Origin: Coniosporium tulheliwenetii
Taxonomy: Eukaryota > Ascomycota > Dothideomycetes
DNA length: 64,000 bases
Assembly: GCA_030247845.1 (NCBI GenBank)
Contig: JAPDRP010000024.1
Span: 186,001-250,000, forward strand
Direction of reading: 5' to 3'
The notes beneath the pieces are model-generated. The model was not told where the DNA came from, made no database searches, and worked only from the letters and a program-made list of their open reading frames with translations. Position numbers and translations under genes: made by a program. Below are positions 37,280 to 47,268 of this stretch, piece by piece (the first letter of the stretch is position 1; each line of letters opens with the position of its first letter).

Positions 37280-37503
37280 CCAGGGACACCTCCGCGCAGC
37301 CTAGGATACCTTTCGGACACGCAGACTGCCGCGTCGACCCTCGATACCACGTGGCGATGATCCTCATCATCATCCCCTCTCCATTGCAGTGGATCCTTAT
37401 TGCGGCGTCTTCGCATCAGCCAGCTTGTTTGCACCATCTTCCGCTTCTTTACTAAGAACTTGGCGTTGACGGCGCTGATGGAGAAGATCCGCATCCAGGC
37501 CCT

Positions 37504-38077
37504 GTGCCGTTGCCGGCCGGATTTCTCGACGCCGGGGAGAGACTCGGCTTGGAGAGATCTACGTCGGAGTTGTACAAGAAGATTAGACAAGTACGCGAAA
37601 ACCTAGCGTACAAGCTTCTGGATATCGGGCTCGTGAGGAAGAGTGTCGAAGATGGATTGCATGAGTTCCAGTTCCAACACCACTTTCATTTCGAGGATAT
37701 CAGTTCCGTTGGGCCCTTTGGAGCTCCTTGTGCGGATAAACATACCCCGGGTAGGCGGATCTACAGATGATCCAGATAGACCGTCGGCGTGCACAAAGTT
37801 AGTGGATGTAACCGTTCCGTATATTGAATTCGAGTGATACTGACTGTCCATCCAGACACGAACGAACCAGCTTGAAGCAATTATCACCGCCCGCCACACC
37901 ACGATTACTCAGCAGGCCGCCATGAACTTCAACTTCTTTCCCGCACACAGCACCACAGCTCTCGCCCTCCGCCTTTACAACGTCGAAGTCAAATCCATAC
38001 AGCCGTACACGCAACAAATCAGCCCCAAATCCGCCGATATAACTTGGTTCTCGAATCCTGGCGCCAAGCTCGTAGAG
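37504..38077 (+). pseudogene. Gene relic with coiled-coil segment, unresolved frame
   Basis: Two exon-like pieces are visible. The first (37504-37770) reads DAGERLGLERSTSELYKKIRQ and continues for about 50 residues. The second (37856-38077) follows a good branch and acceptor (ctgac...tccag), contains ARHTTITQQAAMNF and ITWFSNPGAKLVE, and ends at a GTAAGA donor. No donor was found that joins the two pieces in frame, so one or more bases may be wrong or the gene may be decayed. The TTITQQAA motif recurs near 39,930. No family is recognised. Confidence 0.3.
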
Positions 38078-38492
38078 GTAAGAGATTGACCGTAATCACA
38101 AAGATGCATTTTCTGACAAGCTCATCGGGCACAAGCAAGCCAGGCCCCATCGTTATCCTCCGCCACCATCGCTGACGCCTTCCGTCCTCCCTCGCCCTCC
38201 CAACCGCCGGCAGCTCCACTTACCCGAGATCGAATCTCATAATCTGCGATCTTCCTTGCTCTGTTCCTCTTCTCTTCTTCACGCACTTCGAGACCCCATG
38301 CTCGGCGCCGGCCACCCCCTCACACTCACCACAACCCCTCTTAACTCCCACCACTGCTGCCGCCGGCTCCGGCGTCACTTTCATCTCCGTCTTAGGCGCC
38401 ATTGGCTCTGTTTGCGCCGTGATCTACGCTGTCCCGGTAGTCTGGCCCTGGTTGGTGGCAGGGTGAGCCTAGTATAAATCGAAGCCCGTGTC

Positions 38493-38779
38493 CTGGTACC
38501 CTCGGCTTCCCGGAAAAGAAGAAGTGGCTGATCCTCTGCGTCATCTTCGTGGTGCAGATCTCGATGAACTTCAACGCCAGTGTGTACGGCATGGCTGTTG
38601 ATGGCATGGTAGAGGAGTACGGCATCAGTCACCAAAAGGCGCGTTGTGGACAAATGGTTTTCCTGATCGCCTACGCTTTCGGCTGCGAGCTCTGGGCTCC
38701 CTGGTCTGAGGAGAAGGGCAGATGGATCGTCCTGCGGTTGAGTCTGTTCTTTGTCAACGTCTGGCAGATCCCAACGTGA
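38493..38779 (+). pseudogene. N-terminal fragment of a major facilitator (MFS) transporter
   Basis: The translation KKWLILCVIFVVQISMNFN, then ASVYGMAVDGM, then IAYAFGCELWAPWSEE.GRW, resembles the first two membrane helices and intervening loop of fungal drug:H+ antiporter-type MFS proteins (GCELWAPWSE..GR(W/R) is the family's signature loop). Only about 85 of some 500 residues are present. The frame then stops at 38779 or splices into unrelated coiled-coil sequence (GTGACT donor at 38777, acceptor attacag at about 38,814). No transport function can remain. It looks like a broken piece of a transporter gene captured in an accessory region. Confidence 0.55.
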
Positions 38780-38816
38780 CTATCACGTAATCTATTGCAA
38801 GAACTCACAGATTACA

Positions 38817-39223
38817 GAATCAAGACGGAGTTCGCCTTCCTCAAAACCAGCGTCGAGGCCAACACCACCGCGCTCAAGGACAACACCACCTCGCTCAGGG
38901 ACGTCAAGAACTCGCTCGACACCCTCAACAGCTCGCTCACTGCCAGCCGACCTCCCCCGGCGCCTTGACCAGCTGCCAGGATGCAGGTCTCTATGTTCCC
39001 CATGCCTCAGGTTAGTGGAGACGAGTCTTTCATATTAAGGGGATGTGTACTGATTGTATATTGGGAAGAGAACAGCGTCCTCAAGAACACCATTGTCGCC
39101 ATGCAGGCCACAACGATCGCGCGCCTGGAAAAGAAGCTTGTCGCCGCGATCAACGCTCCCCGAGCTACGACTCGAAACGGAAGCCCAGTCCGCCCACGCC
39201 GATCCTCCTCCTCAGGGCCGTAA
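38817..39223 (+). pseudogene. Coiled-coil coding relics
   Basis: A heptad-rich piece at about 38817-38968 (FAFLKTSVEANTTALKDN, then TTSLRDVKNSLDTLNSSL) ends at a stop. A second piece at 39062-39223 reads ENSVLKNTIVAMQATTIARL and ends in a basic Arg/Ser-rich tail. Both have the coding look of parallel coiled coils, and they could be exons of one gene separated by an intron near 38,990-39,070. No family was recognised. Confidence 0.3.
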
Positions 39224-39633
39224 GCGATCCATGGTTCCAGACAACACGCGATAGCTCCTCGCTCTTCTTTCTCCTTGTGTCTCGTCTGAGAAACCTTGTG
39301 AACAGCAGAACAAACGTTTGTAAGTATATACGCTCTCCTAGCTCAGCTACATTAAAGTCTCAAGTTGAATCTGACTCACCTATGTGCATGGAAACTAACT
39401 GTTGTCAACAGCACAGAGAATCTTGAAAGGCTCATCGTCATCGAAATCTCCTGTTATCATTTTTTCGTGGTAAGTTCTCAGCCGCGAGCCGCTTCGAGAC
39501 TCACTACTGACAATATCGCAAGAGCCTCTTCACCTCAGCACCTTCACCGCCAATCCGACACGGTAGATTATTAGCGCTCAATGCTGAGCATTCAAGACGC
39601 GCAACGTTCAACTCGGCGATAATAACGATCGTC

Positions 39634-40449
39634 ATGTACATTGTGCAGCCACTCGACATCATTATTAGAGGCGGTGTCGACCTCTACCACTGGCACTACG
39701 GCGGCGAGACTAAAGAACAGATTTCTGCCTGCCGCCCGCCAACATGGGCAGAGTACGAAGCCTTTCGGGAGGATGTCCGCGGAGAGATAGCGACCGCGAT
39801 CGATGCCTCTGAGGCGGAGAGAAGACCCGGCTAGAGGGCACCATCACCGGCCCTCTCCACCGACACCACGCAGGCCGCAAAGATCGAGCGCCTGCAAGGG
39901 CAGGTCCGCACTATCAGCGACCGCGACACCACTATTGCCCAGCAGGCCGCCACGATCATCTTCGTGTGTATAGGACATACCGATGAAGGCGGAAGACAAG
40001 TGCATGTAGTCACCACATCGAATGACTTGTGGATGATTCCGCCAGTGAAAACCTGGTGCCAGGACGCACGTAGAGCTCGATTCAAGCAAGACGAACGCGG
40101 AGGCCCGGATGGTTTCGAGCAGCGAACCATCCAATTCTACAAGGACGTAGACTCCGTTCTGAAGGCAGCGAAGCCGAGATCACGACAGAGCCAGATCAAT
40201 CTTGACAATGAAGCCATCCAACCTCCTGTGGCCAACCTTTACCGCCGTGCTCACACATGTCGGAGCTCAGACTGTGGCCTCAAAATATCCAAATACGATG
40301 ACTCCAATGCCCACGTTTTCGTCGCTGAATACCGTGCCGCCTTCTATGGCCTCCAACATCGCCTCATCAACACCAACACTTCCACCGAGCGATTCCACGC
40401 CGCCGCCTCGAGTACGAAGGCCGGCAAGAATGCCCGAAAGAAGAAGTAG
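39634..40449 (+). pseudogene. Hypothetical coiled-coil protein gene with an in-frame TAG
   Basis: A reading frame opens at ATG 39634 and continues in the same phase to a stop at 40447-40449. It is interrupted once by TAG at 39832-39834. The first part has DIIIRGGVDLYHWHYGGE and PPTWAEYEAFREDVRGEIA. After the stop comes a coiled-coil segment (AAKIERLQGQVRTISDRD, then TTIAQQAATI), then about 160 residues ending in the basic tail STKAGKNARKKK. No known family was recognised. The codon at 39832 might instead be the end of an intron (ggctag), but no convincing donor was found. The part after the stop could be translated alone only from a later start. Confidence 0.4.
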
Positions 40450-40900
40450 GGAAGCCGTCCGCCCGAGCCAGGGCTAGAGCATCCATGCTCCTGCTGCCAG
40501 ACTGAGGGTGCAGCGTAAGTGCCATCGTCATATCGGTTTGACTCAGCTGCTAACGGTTGCGCTGTAGATTGGCAGCTGTCAGGTTCTACCGCGCCATTTC
40601 TCGCGCGAAGAGATACAGAAAGCGTATATTGCTCTCGAGACGATGGCCAACTTCAACCAGTTTAACATGATACTGCAGGATGCCGCGGACGCCGCCCAGA
40701 TGAGGGTAAATACCTGGCAGCCTTCATTTGCCACGGACTTCACGGAGGTGGGCTTGTTGAAGGCGGAACAGAAGCGTCGCGAGAAGCGGAAACAACTTAT
40801 AATTCTCGGTTCTCCTTGGTGTCCTGGTCTCTACCTCTGCCTTGGGCATGCCTCGTGGAGAGAAGGAAAGGTGTTGTCGGAGAGACTGGTTGGTGAGTGA
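40450..40900 (+). pseudogene. Spliced gene relic with a canonical intron
   Basis: A textbook intron (GTAAGT at 40515, GCTAAC branch, TGTAG acceptor at about 40,567) precedes an exon-like frame reading REEIQKAYIALETMANFNQF, then NMILQDAADAAQMR, then KAEQKRREKRKQL. Upstream frames meet a stop a few codons before the donor, so no intact model could be built. It may be the 3' part of the gene at 39634 or a separate decayed gene. Confidence 0.3.
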
Positions 40901-42039
40901 GATTGTGGGGCACGGGTTTCGCGTCGAGCGGTTGTAGAGCGTTAATCACTTCCTGCGCGTTCTGATTATATCAATTTTCTATCGCTTGTGCAAGCTACGT
41001 GTTCGTAAGATGATGTGGAGCGGTTGGATGACAGAGTGGTGGCGCGAGTAGGAAGAGGGCGATTGAATGAAGATGCCGATTCGTGAGCGATTTGAACAGC
41101 GAGGTTGACTTTGCATATTGCTGCGGTTTTGGAAAGCTCATAGATTTTAGAGCGCGTCTGACGGAAGGAGCTTCTTGCTTGTGCAGGTTGGGACATGCAT
41201 GTAGAGCTTGAAGGCTGTAGTCACTTGTCAGCGAACTTTCTCATACTTTATGTGGCACCGAATGTGGAGTATTATATTGAGCATCGCCAATGAGCGTAAT
41301 TCGATGCAGTAGCACCAATCAACGACAAGGCGAGGCTCAAACGAATCGCAGTTGATAGAAACGAACCTCTGCAACACCAGCCTGAAGCCTCTACGTCAAT
41401 CGTTGTTGCACGTCGCGACTCACAATCCTGAACTATAATGATCTTCAGCCCCTCGAGAAACCCGCGAAAGACTATTGGTTGAAGAGTTGAGGTAGATAGC
41501 CATTGCTCCTCGAACGCAGGAGACTAGTCTGCACCTCGACGCAGTGGTGATGTCTCCACGCGGTGATGGACAGGATAGGCTATTCGCGGGGTGAAGGCAG
41601 GCCAAATCGCGAGAAAGTGACGAGGATACTATCAGTTTGACAATGCGGAGGTTCATTGCCACCGTGATACAGACGAGGCGATTTATGGCCGGCAGCTTCG
41701 AGGGACTCGGTTGTTATGAAAACCCTGAAGAACAATGTCTTTGAAAAGTTACATGTATTCCGCTCATTACAATTACACCGAGTCCAGCGATGGCCCCTGC
41801 GCTTGTTGCGGGTATCAAAATCAGTCGGATGCTGAAGGTAGGAGCACAGGGAATACCACAACAGAGAGGGCTACAGAAATGCTACGAAGCCGCCCCTTTC
41901 TGTATTTGCATCGCACCGGGAGCATCGCCAGCCCAATAAGATATCCAGTATTGTTTAGATGCGCCAAGAGGAGTCGATTTCGGTTCCAGCCTTCTCATTT
42001 CTCCACAAAGCAACTAATATACTCGACAAAGGCCCGACC
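40901..42039. other. Intergenic region, nothing recognised
   Basis: About 1.1 kb without a supported gene. Short open frames on both strands lack codon patterns or family resemblance. It separates the relic cluster from the F-box-like gene. Confidence 0.5.
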
Positions 42040-43359
42040 TCAAGCGGTGGAGGAAGCAGCCACTCTATACCGCTCATCGTAGACCCTAGAACTGTGAAGT
42101 TGAACGAGCCATTCCGGATCACAAGGATCCGCAAACATCTTCAGACGCCAATCCCCGAATTCTCTTGCGCACATTAAGAATATTTCGTCGAAGCCGTTGA
42201 CGGGGATCGGTCGCCGCTGAATAACTGTCAACTCCGTTCTGCAGTGCTTAGTCCGGCACCTCCATGTGAGACCGCAATCGTACCCACAGAAGTGGCCCCT
42301 GAGACCCCAACCTCGGAAAGGACAGCTGTCAAGTGCACCAGGCCGAGATCCACGGAATACGCCAAGGACGGCTTCGGTTTCGATACCAATGTGGCTACAC
42401 AGTACAACTCGGTGACGATTCGAACGCAATGCAGCTAAGAATTCAGTAAGACTGAATGGCTGTGCGGATGGGACGGTCAGAAGCGTTATTCCCTGTACAG
42501 CCCGCGGATAGGCGTACAGAGCAAGCTCCGTATGACCTAAACTTTCGGGGAAGCTGCGAAGACTGAACTGAGGACAGTCCGCATGTTCGCACTTGGGACC
42601 CCGGCGATCGTTCTCTCTACATTGCCGAAGCTCTTGAAACGTCCATCCTAGATGAGGGCATAGCCGGAAAGTCCCCGTCCAGCCGAAACATTTCCGGTTC
42701 TCTGGTTCCTCCTTAAGTTGCTGAGGAGAGAACATATCGACTGGGTGGTCTTTCTTGCAAGCGCTGCACATTACCTGATTTTGTAGCTTCCTGTCTTTTT
42801 CAAGAGCGTAACCTTTGGCAAAGCGGTCCTTTCTAAGATATTCTTGGAATCGGTGCGCTTGCTCCGGATCTAACACTTTTGGGATGATGAGGATCTCACG
42901 GAATCACAATGAGGCTGCGCGAAGCGATAGAAGGTCGCTCTCCGGGAGAAATTCCCCAAGGGCCAGTAGAAGCTCCGCTGGGAATCTGTACAAGCTACTG
43001 TTGAAGCTGTTCTGGTGATCTAATAACCGACGTTTGTCTGCGCTATCATGACGCAATATGTCCTTCAGGAACGCTGGGGTCTTGTGTAAGTCAACCGACT
43101 GGCTTTCATGTTCGCTAGGAAGGGCCTTGTGAAAGTCTACCGACTGCCCCTCATGATTGCGGGGACGGGTCTTCCGAGTAAGCCGGTGAGGGAGCCGGCG
43201 AATCCAATCTCTGAACTTGTGACCCAACGCTGAGTTTGCAGTGTCAGTTGGAGACTGAGCAATGTCGGCAGGAATTTCAGCAACTTCCGCAGAAGTCTTA
43301 GCAACATTTGCAGGAGACTTTTCGAGCGCCGGGCGCGCGTTCCCAAACGGTTGACGCAT
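42040..43359 (-). pseudogene. F-box-like domain protein broken by an in-frame TGA
   Basis: A 440-codon frame runs from ATG 43359 to a stop at 42040, interrupted only by TGA at 42904-42906. Residues before the stop include an Ala/Ser/Pro-rich region with loosely repeated (S/T)PA.(V/I)A units and an F-box-like segment, YRFPAELLLALGEFLPESDL. Directly after the stop the frame continues with FREILIIPKVLDPEQAHRFQEYL, the usual continuation of such domains, then CSACKKDHP and many Cys/His residues that may bind zinc. F-box-like fungal proteins are often substrate adaptors of SCF ubiquitin ligases, but no substrate is suggested here. The TGA replaces a residue in the F-box helix, so a truncated product would lack the Cys-rich part. 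It is most likely a recent pseudogene. Confidence 0.65.
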
Positions 43360-43901
43360 GGCAGGGCCTCAGAACACCTTTAGTTTGCTGAAGACGTGGA
43401 AGTAGCGCGTGGAGTCCGAGGTTAAGAGGAGTGGTCGCCGAGGCTTGGATTCGGGAAGATGACTACGGTGTGGTGTTCGAGAGATTTGGGCTGAGAGAAG
43501 TAGTTGCACTTTTGAGAGAAGATGTGTGATGTGGAAATGATGAGACTGTTATAAGAGAAGAGAGATAACGAGAATTGGACGAACCAAGGCTTCCATTCTA
43601 CTCACCCATGGCCCAACATTGGTGAAGTACCTCGTGCCCCTCATTCACGGGAAGCACAGCACAGGTCCTCGCAAACGCGGATGAAATTCAATGTTGCGAC
43701 GTTTCCAGTACCAGTGAAGACGGAGCCCGCTGGGTGGCCGCAGTCAGTGAATGGCTGATGTGGAGTGTGAGGCCCAAGGTTATTCAATCACGTGCTACAA
43801 TGCCAAGCTCGAGGACACTCATTCTTGGGTACTGCTTACAAGTAGCTCCACTGAAGCTCTACTCGAGGCGGACTCAGTGATTAGGCAGAAATTTTTCACG
43901 A
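43360..43901. promoter_or_regulatory. Divergent promoter region, F-box-like gene and pfkB kinase
   Basis: About 540 bases between two divergently oriented genes. No coding frame is supported. It should contain both promoters. Confidence 0.5.
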
Positions 43902-45095
43902 ATGAGAATGAAAGAAGACGAGAATGACACGATCGACTTCTGTACACTGGGCATGTTCATTATCGGTACGTCTTCCTTTTCATCTTGCAATCTATACTCG
44001 ATGTAAATCGTGAATTGCCTAAGATTAATACGGCTGGCTTGGGCACAGCAAGATCTTCAAGATTAGTGACTAATATATATCAGATGAAATACATTTCAAG
44101 CCTCCGGTAGCCCCAGCCGTAGATATTCTGGGCGGTGCTGGATCATACTCCGCAATTGGCGCACGTATACTATCCCCACCGCCTGCATCACGATCTGTAG
44201 GATGGATTGTCGACTGTGGCTCTGACTTCCCACCCGAACTACGCCACCTAATCGCCAGCTGGGAGACGAGCTGCTTATTCCGAGAGACACCCGAAAGACT
44301 CACCACCAGGGGCTGGAACGGCTACGGTGAAGATCAACACAGAGGTAAGAAATTCATGCTACCAGACCAAGTGTTGTCTTTGTCTAACAACCATTAGCTT
44401 TCAAATACACGACGCCGAAGCTACGGCTTGATCACGAAGCTCTGACTCCGAAACTCCTGCGATCAAAGTCATTCCATCTCATCTGTTCACCAAAGCGGTG
44501 CATTGAGCTCGTCACCAACATCTTGGATCGACGCAAAGCGCTGGGGCAGACCGATCGACCTCTCTTCATCTGGGAGCCGGTTCCGGATCTCTGCACGCCA
44601 GCTGAATACGACAGCTGCATCGAAGCCTTGAAGCACGTTGACGTCGTCTCGCCGAATCATTCCGAGCTCGGTGGCTTCTTCGGTTACGAGACGGGACTTT
44701 CTCCACGACTAGTCGAGGGATGCAGCAGAGCGTGGTTGTCCGCTGGAATCGGTCCGCGGCGGAACGGTCATGTCGTTGTAAGGTGCGGCAAAGACGGCTG
44801 TTACGTGGCGGGTAGCGATCTCGCAGACGGAAGATGGATCCCTGCATATCACCAGTCAGCGGATGCAGTTGTGGATCCTACCGGTGGTGGCAACGGGTTC
44901 TTGGGAGGTCTGGCGGTGGGACTGGTGAGATGCGGCAGATCCGTTGTTGAAGCAGCAATCTGGGGTTCTGTAGCCGCGAGCTTTTGTATTGAGCAAGTGG
45001 GCATGCCGAAGCTAGAAAAGCATCTCAATGGAGAGACATGGAACGGTGTTCGGGTTCAGGAACGACTTGAGGAATTTAGACAAAGGCTGGAATAA
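43902..45095 (+). CDS. pfkB/ribokinase-like protein, MAK32-related
   Basis: Exons are 43902-43965, 44084-44344 and 44398-45095, giving 340 residues in phase. Features of the pfkB fold are visible: an early TLGMFIIG strand, VDILGGAGSYSAIGARIL (substrate-lid region), PNHSELGGFFG, GHVVVRCGKDGCYV, and the anion-hole segment VDPTGGGNGFLGGLAVGL. In sugar kinases this last motif is DT.GAGD, whose Asp is the catalytic base. Here it reads GGGN, as in the MAK32-like subgroup. A normal phosphotransfer reaction is therefore doubtful and the substrate is unknown. An alternative in-frame ATG lies at 43908. Yeast Mak32 is linked to maintenance of dsRNA killer virus L-A, but the role here is not known. Confidence 0.85.
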
Positions 45096-45337
45096 TCACA
45101 CGTTTGTGGTGAGCTATGACGTGTCTCCGTAATACAGCGGGCGGTTTATGTTTGCCTCAATCTGGCCGCTGGAGGCTTCGACTGGCTTAGACGTGAGTCA
45201 AGAAGAAACCGATTTCCGATAGCAGAGAGCTTCCACATCCTGATGAATGAGAGCGGCCTTGTGATCGTTGTGGTAAAGCTTGCGACTACATCATTACAAG
45301 AATTGGAAAGCAATTGCGCTCGTTCGTGATGCATGCT

Positions 45338-45795
45338 CTATAACCCTTTCTGCGACCGCTCGTGCTCGATGATTTGCCGACTCCAGCTGCAATCGCGTGT
45401 CAGCAATGCTGTATAGGTATGGTATACGGTTCAGAACAACGGCGTACTTTCGACTTGGGAAGAACCTGTCCGGCTCCGGAAACCTCGTCCGCACCTCCCT
45501 CTCCGCGCTAATACTCCATGCAATTGCCGTTATGCCTACGATGACTGCTCCCATAATCGCGGTGTTTGCCTTCCAGTTCGCGGGTTGTGAATACCAGCCA
45601 CCTGCTGGTGACCAAACGTGTTTGGGGTATCTGCAATTGGTCCCATATTAGCTTGCTGTAGCTCTATGCCGGGTGGAGGTGTATGGGCAGGATGCGCTCG
45701 TACGGTATCTTTCCTCCGCTCTGGTGCGTCGCGGCCGCGGCGCCCTTCTTCAGATCACCCTTCATGGTGTCTGGCTCGAAGTTCTTGCGATCCAT
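45338..45795 (-). CDS. Small conserved fungal membrane protein, probably mitochondrial
   Basis: Exons 45795-45704, 45630-45448 and 45386-45338 encode 107 residues. The frame begins MDRKNFEPDTMKGDLKKGAA and continues YPKHVWSPAGGWYSQPANWK. One hydrophobic helix follows (TAIMGAVIVGITAIAWSISA), then a RTRFPEPDRFFPSR motif and a charged tail ending ERSQKGL. This pattern (WSP.GGWY, one helix, P.RFFPSR.W) occurs in a widespread small protein of filamentous fungi. The shape resembles single-pass subunits of mitochondrial inner-membrane complexes, but that is inference and no symbol is assigned. Donors GTACGA and GTACGC are weak but phase and branch sites agree. It is divergent from the mL44 gene. Confidence 0.75.
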
Positions 45796-46047
45796 CTTGG
45801 GCGAGGATTGAGCTGTGCTGCTGCGGAGGTCCTGAAGCTCGAGATCCAGTTGCTGTTGCGGTAGTCGTGGATGGGTATACGATACCGCTTACTCATCTCA
45901 ATACACCCCGGCTAAGCCCTAAACGCGACGACTCGGGATCATTGAAGGGAAATTTTGGCCAGCAGCCAGGAGACAGCACCTCATCCAACACGCCGCCCAC
46001 GCCCGATTTCCTTGTTGCCGGAGGAGGGAGCTTCGTCTTGCACACCT
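45796..46047. promoter_or_regulatory. Short shared promoter of two probably mitochondrial genes
   Basis: Only 252 bases separate the start codons of the small membrane protein (minus) and mL44 (plus). The head-to-head arrangement suggests a shared bidirectional promoter. No motif is claimed. Confidence 0.5.
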
Positions 46048-47268
46048 ATGAAGCGGGTACGGATAGAAAGATGGGGGAGCCAATTGCTGCAGCCGCGGCT
46101 GCAGGGCACACGACCGCAATGTCTATACCAGCACCCTCAGCACCAACAACCGCATAACCACCGCCCGCAATGGCATTTGCAGGCCGTCCGAGCCCAGTCC
46201 ATAGCCTCCGCTCCACTATCATCGCCATCTCGCCGCCCACCGCCAGCCTCCCACAGTCCACGCATCCCCCGCGAAGCTCTCCCATCACCACCACTCTCCG
46301 CCGCCCGGTCATCAGCCAAACTCTCCGCCCTCCACGCGCGGCTCTCCCTCCCCTCGCGGCTCCCTCTCGAGACCCTCGCCCGCACCCTCATCCATCCCTC
46401 TGCAGACCCAAACCCCGACCTCAACAACGCCTCCCTCGCGCTCCTCGGCCAAGACCTCCTGGGCTACTACACCGCCGAGCACCTGCTGGCGCACTACCCG
46501 CGCCTACCGCAAACGGTTCTCTACGCCGCACAGTACGCGTACGTTGGCGGCAAGACGCTCGCGGCCGTAACAAGGGAATGGGGTGTTGAGGCTGCAGCTG
46601 AGCCGGGCGGAGAGGTCGATCCGGGACTGCTGCAGTTTAAGAGGGTGAAACCTGGGACGGACATCTCTGGCTCGAGTGCTGGCAAGACGAAGGGCCCGGA
46701 TGGAGTGGACAGAAGTGAGTGGCGGCTCGGCATGGGCATGCGCAACGTCTCGGGCGACGAGTTCGGCGACATCAACGCGTCAAGTCAGGACGCAGCCGCC
46801 GGTGTCACGTTAGAGGACGCGAGCAAGACGTTCGTGAGGGCGCTCGTTGGTGCGGTGTATCTGCATTGCGGCCAACTGTCTACGAAACGGTTCTACGCGA
46901 GTCATTTTTTGAGCAGGCAGTTGGATCTCTCGACGCTCTTCGCTTTTAGGACGCCGACGCGCGATCTGTCACGGCTTTGTGCAAGAGAAGGGTTTGAGGC
47001 TCCAGTCGCGCGGCTGCTGAGCGAGACGGGACGGCTGTCGCGGCATCCGGTGTTTGTGGTGGGTGTGTACTCGGGTCCGGACAAGCTAGGAGAGGGCGCG
47101 GGAGCTAGTCTCGACGAGGCGAGGACAAGAGCCGCGGCTGCGGCGCTGAAGAGTTGGTATCTCTATTCACCGGAGGAGGTGACTGTGCCGAGTGAGGCAG
47201 AAGGGAAGGGGGATCAAGGGAAGAGGTGGGTGCCGTGTATGGTTGATTGTGGGGAGGTGATTGCATAG
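46048..47268 (+). CDS. MRPL3: Mitochondrial large-subunit ribosomal protein mL44 (Mrpl3)
   Basis: A single exon of 406 residues from the ATG at 46048, chosen because MKRVRIERWGSQLLQPRLQG is a basic, amphipathic import signal. An earlier in-frame start at 45955 would add 31 residues that do not look like a presequence. The RNase III-like fold follows (LPLETLARTLIHPSADPN, NNASLALLGQDLLGYYTAEHLL). The signature acidic residues of active RNase III are not evident, as expected for mL44. A double-stranded RNA-binding-type domain ends the protein (HPVFVVGVYSGPDKLGEG, EARTRAAAAALKSWYL). It sits at the surface of the mitoribosome large subunit. Several antisense open frames here are shadows. Confidence 0.88.
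   Translation: MKRVRIERWGSQLLQPRLQGTRPQCLYQHPQHQQPHNHRPQWHLQAVRAQSIASAPLSSPSRRPPPASHSPRIPREALPSPPLSAARSSAKLSALHARLSLPSRLPLETLARTLIHPSADPNPDLNNASLALLGQDLLGYYTAEHLLAHYPRLPQTVLYAAQYAYVGGKTLAAVTREWGVEAAAEPGGEVDPGLLQFKRVKPGTDISGSSAGKTKGPDGVDRSEWRLGMGMRNVSGDEFGDINASSQDAAAGVTLEDASKTFVRALVGAVYLHCGQLSTKRFYASHFLSRQLDLSTLFAFRTPTRDLSRLCAREGFEAPVARLLSETGRLSRHPVFVVGVYSGPDKLGEGAGASLDEARTRAAAAALKSWYLYSPEEVTVPSEAEGKGDQGKRWVPCMVDCGEVIA

Noticed and set aside
1027..42906. Stop codon reassignment (TAG as sense)
   Set aside because: Several conserved genes in the window end properly at TAG, so the standard code is used.
45955..46047. Longer N-terminus for mL44 from the ATG at 45955
   Set aside because: The extra residues are Pro/Ser/Glu-rich and do not resemble an import signal, whereas the ATG at 46048 begins a good one.
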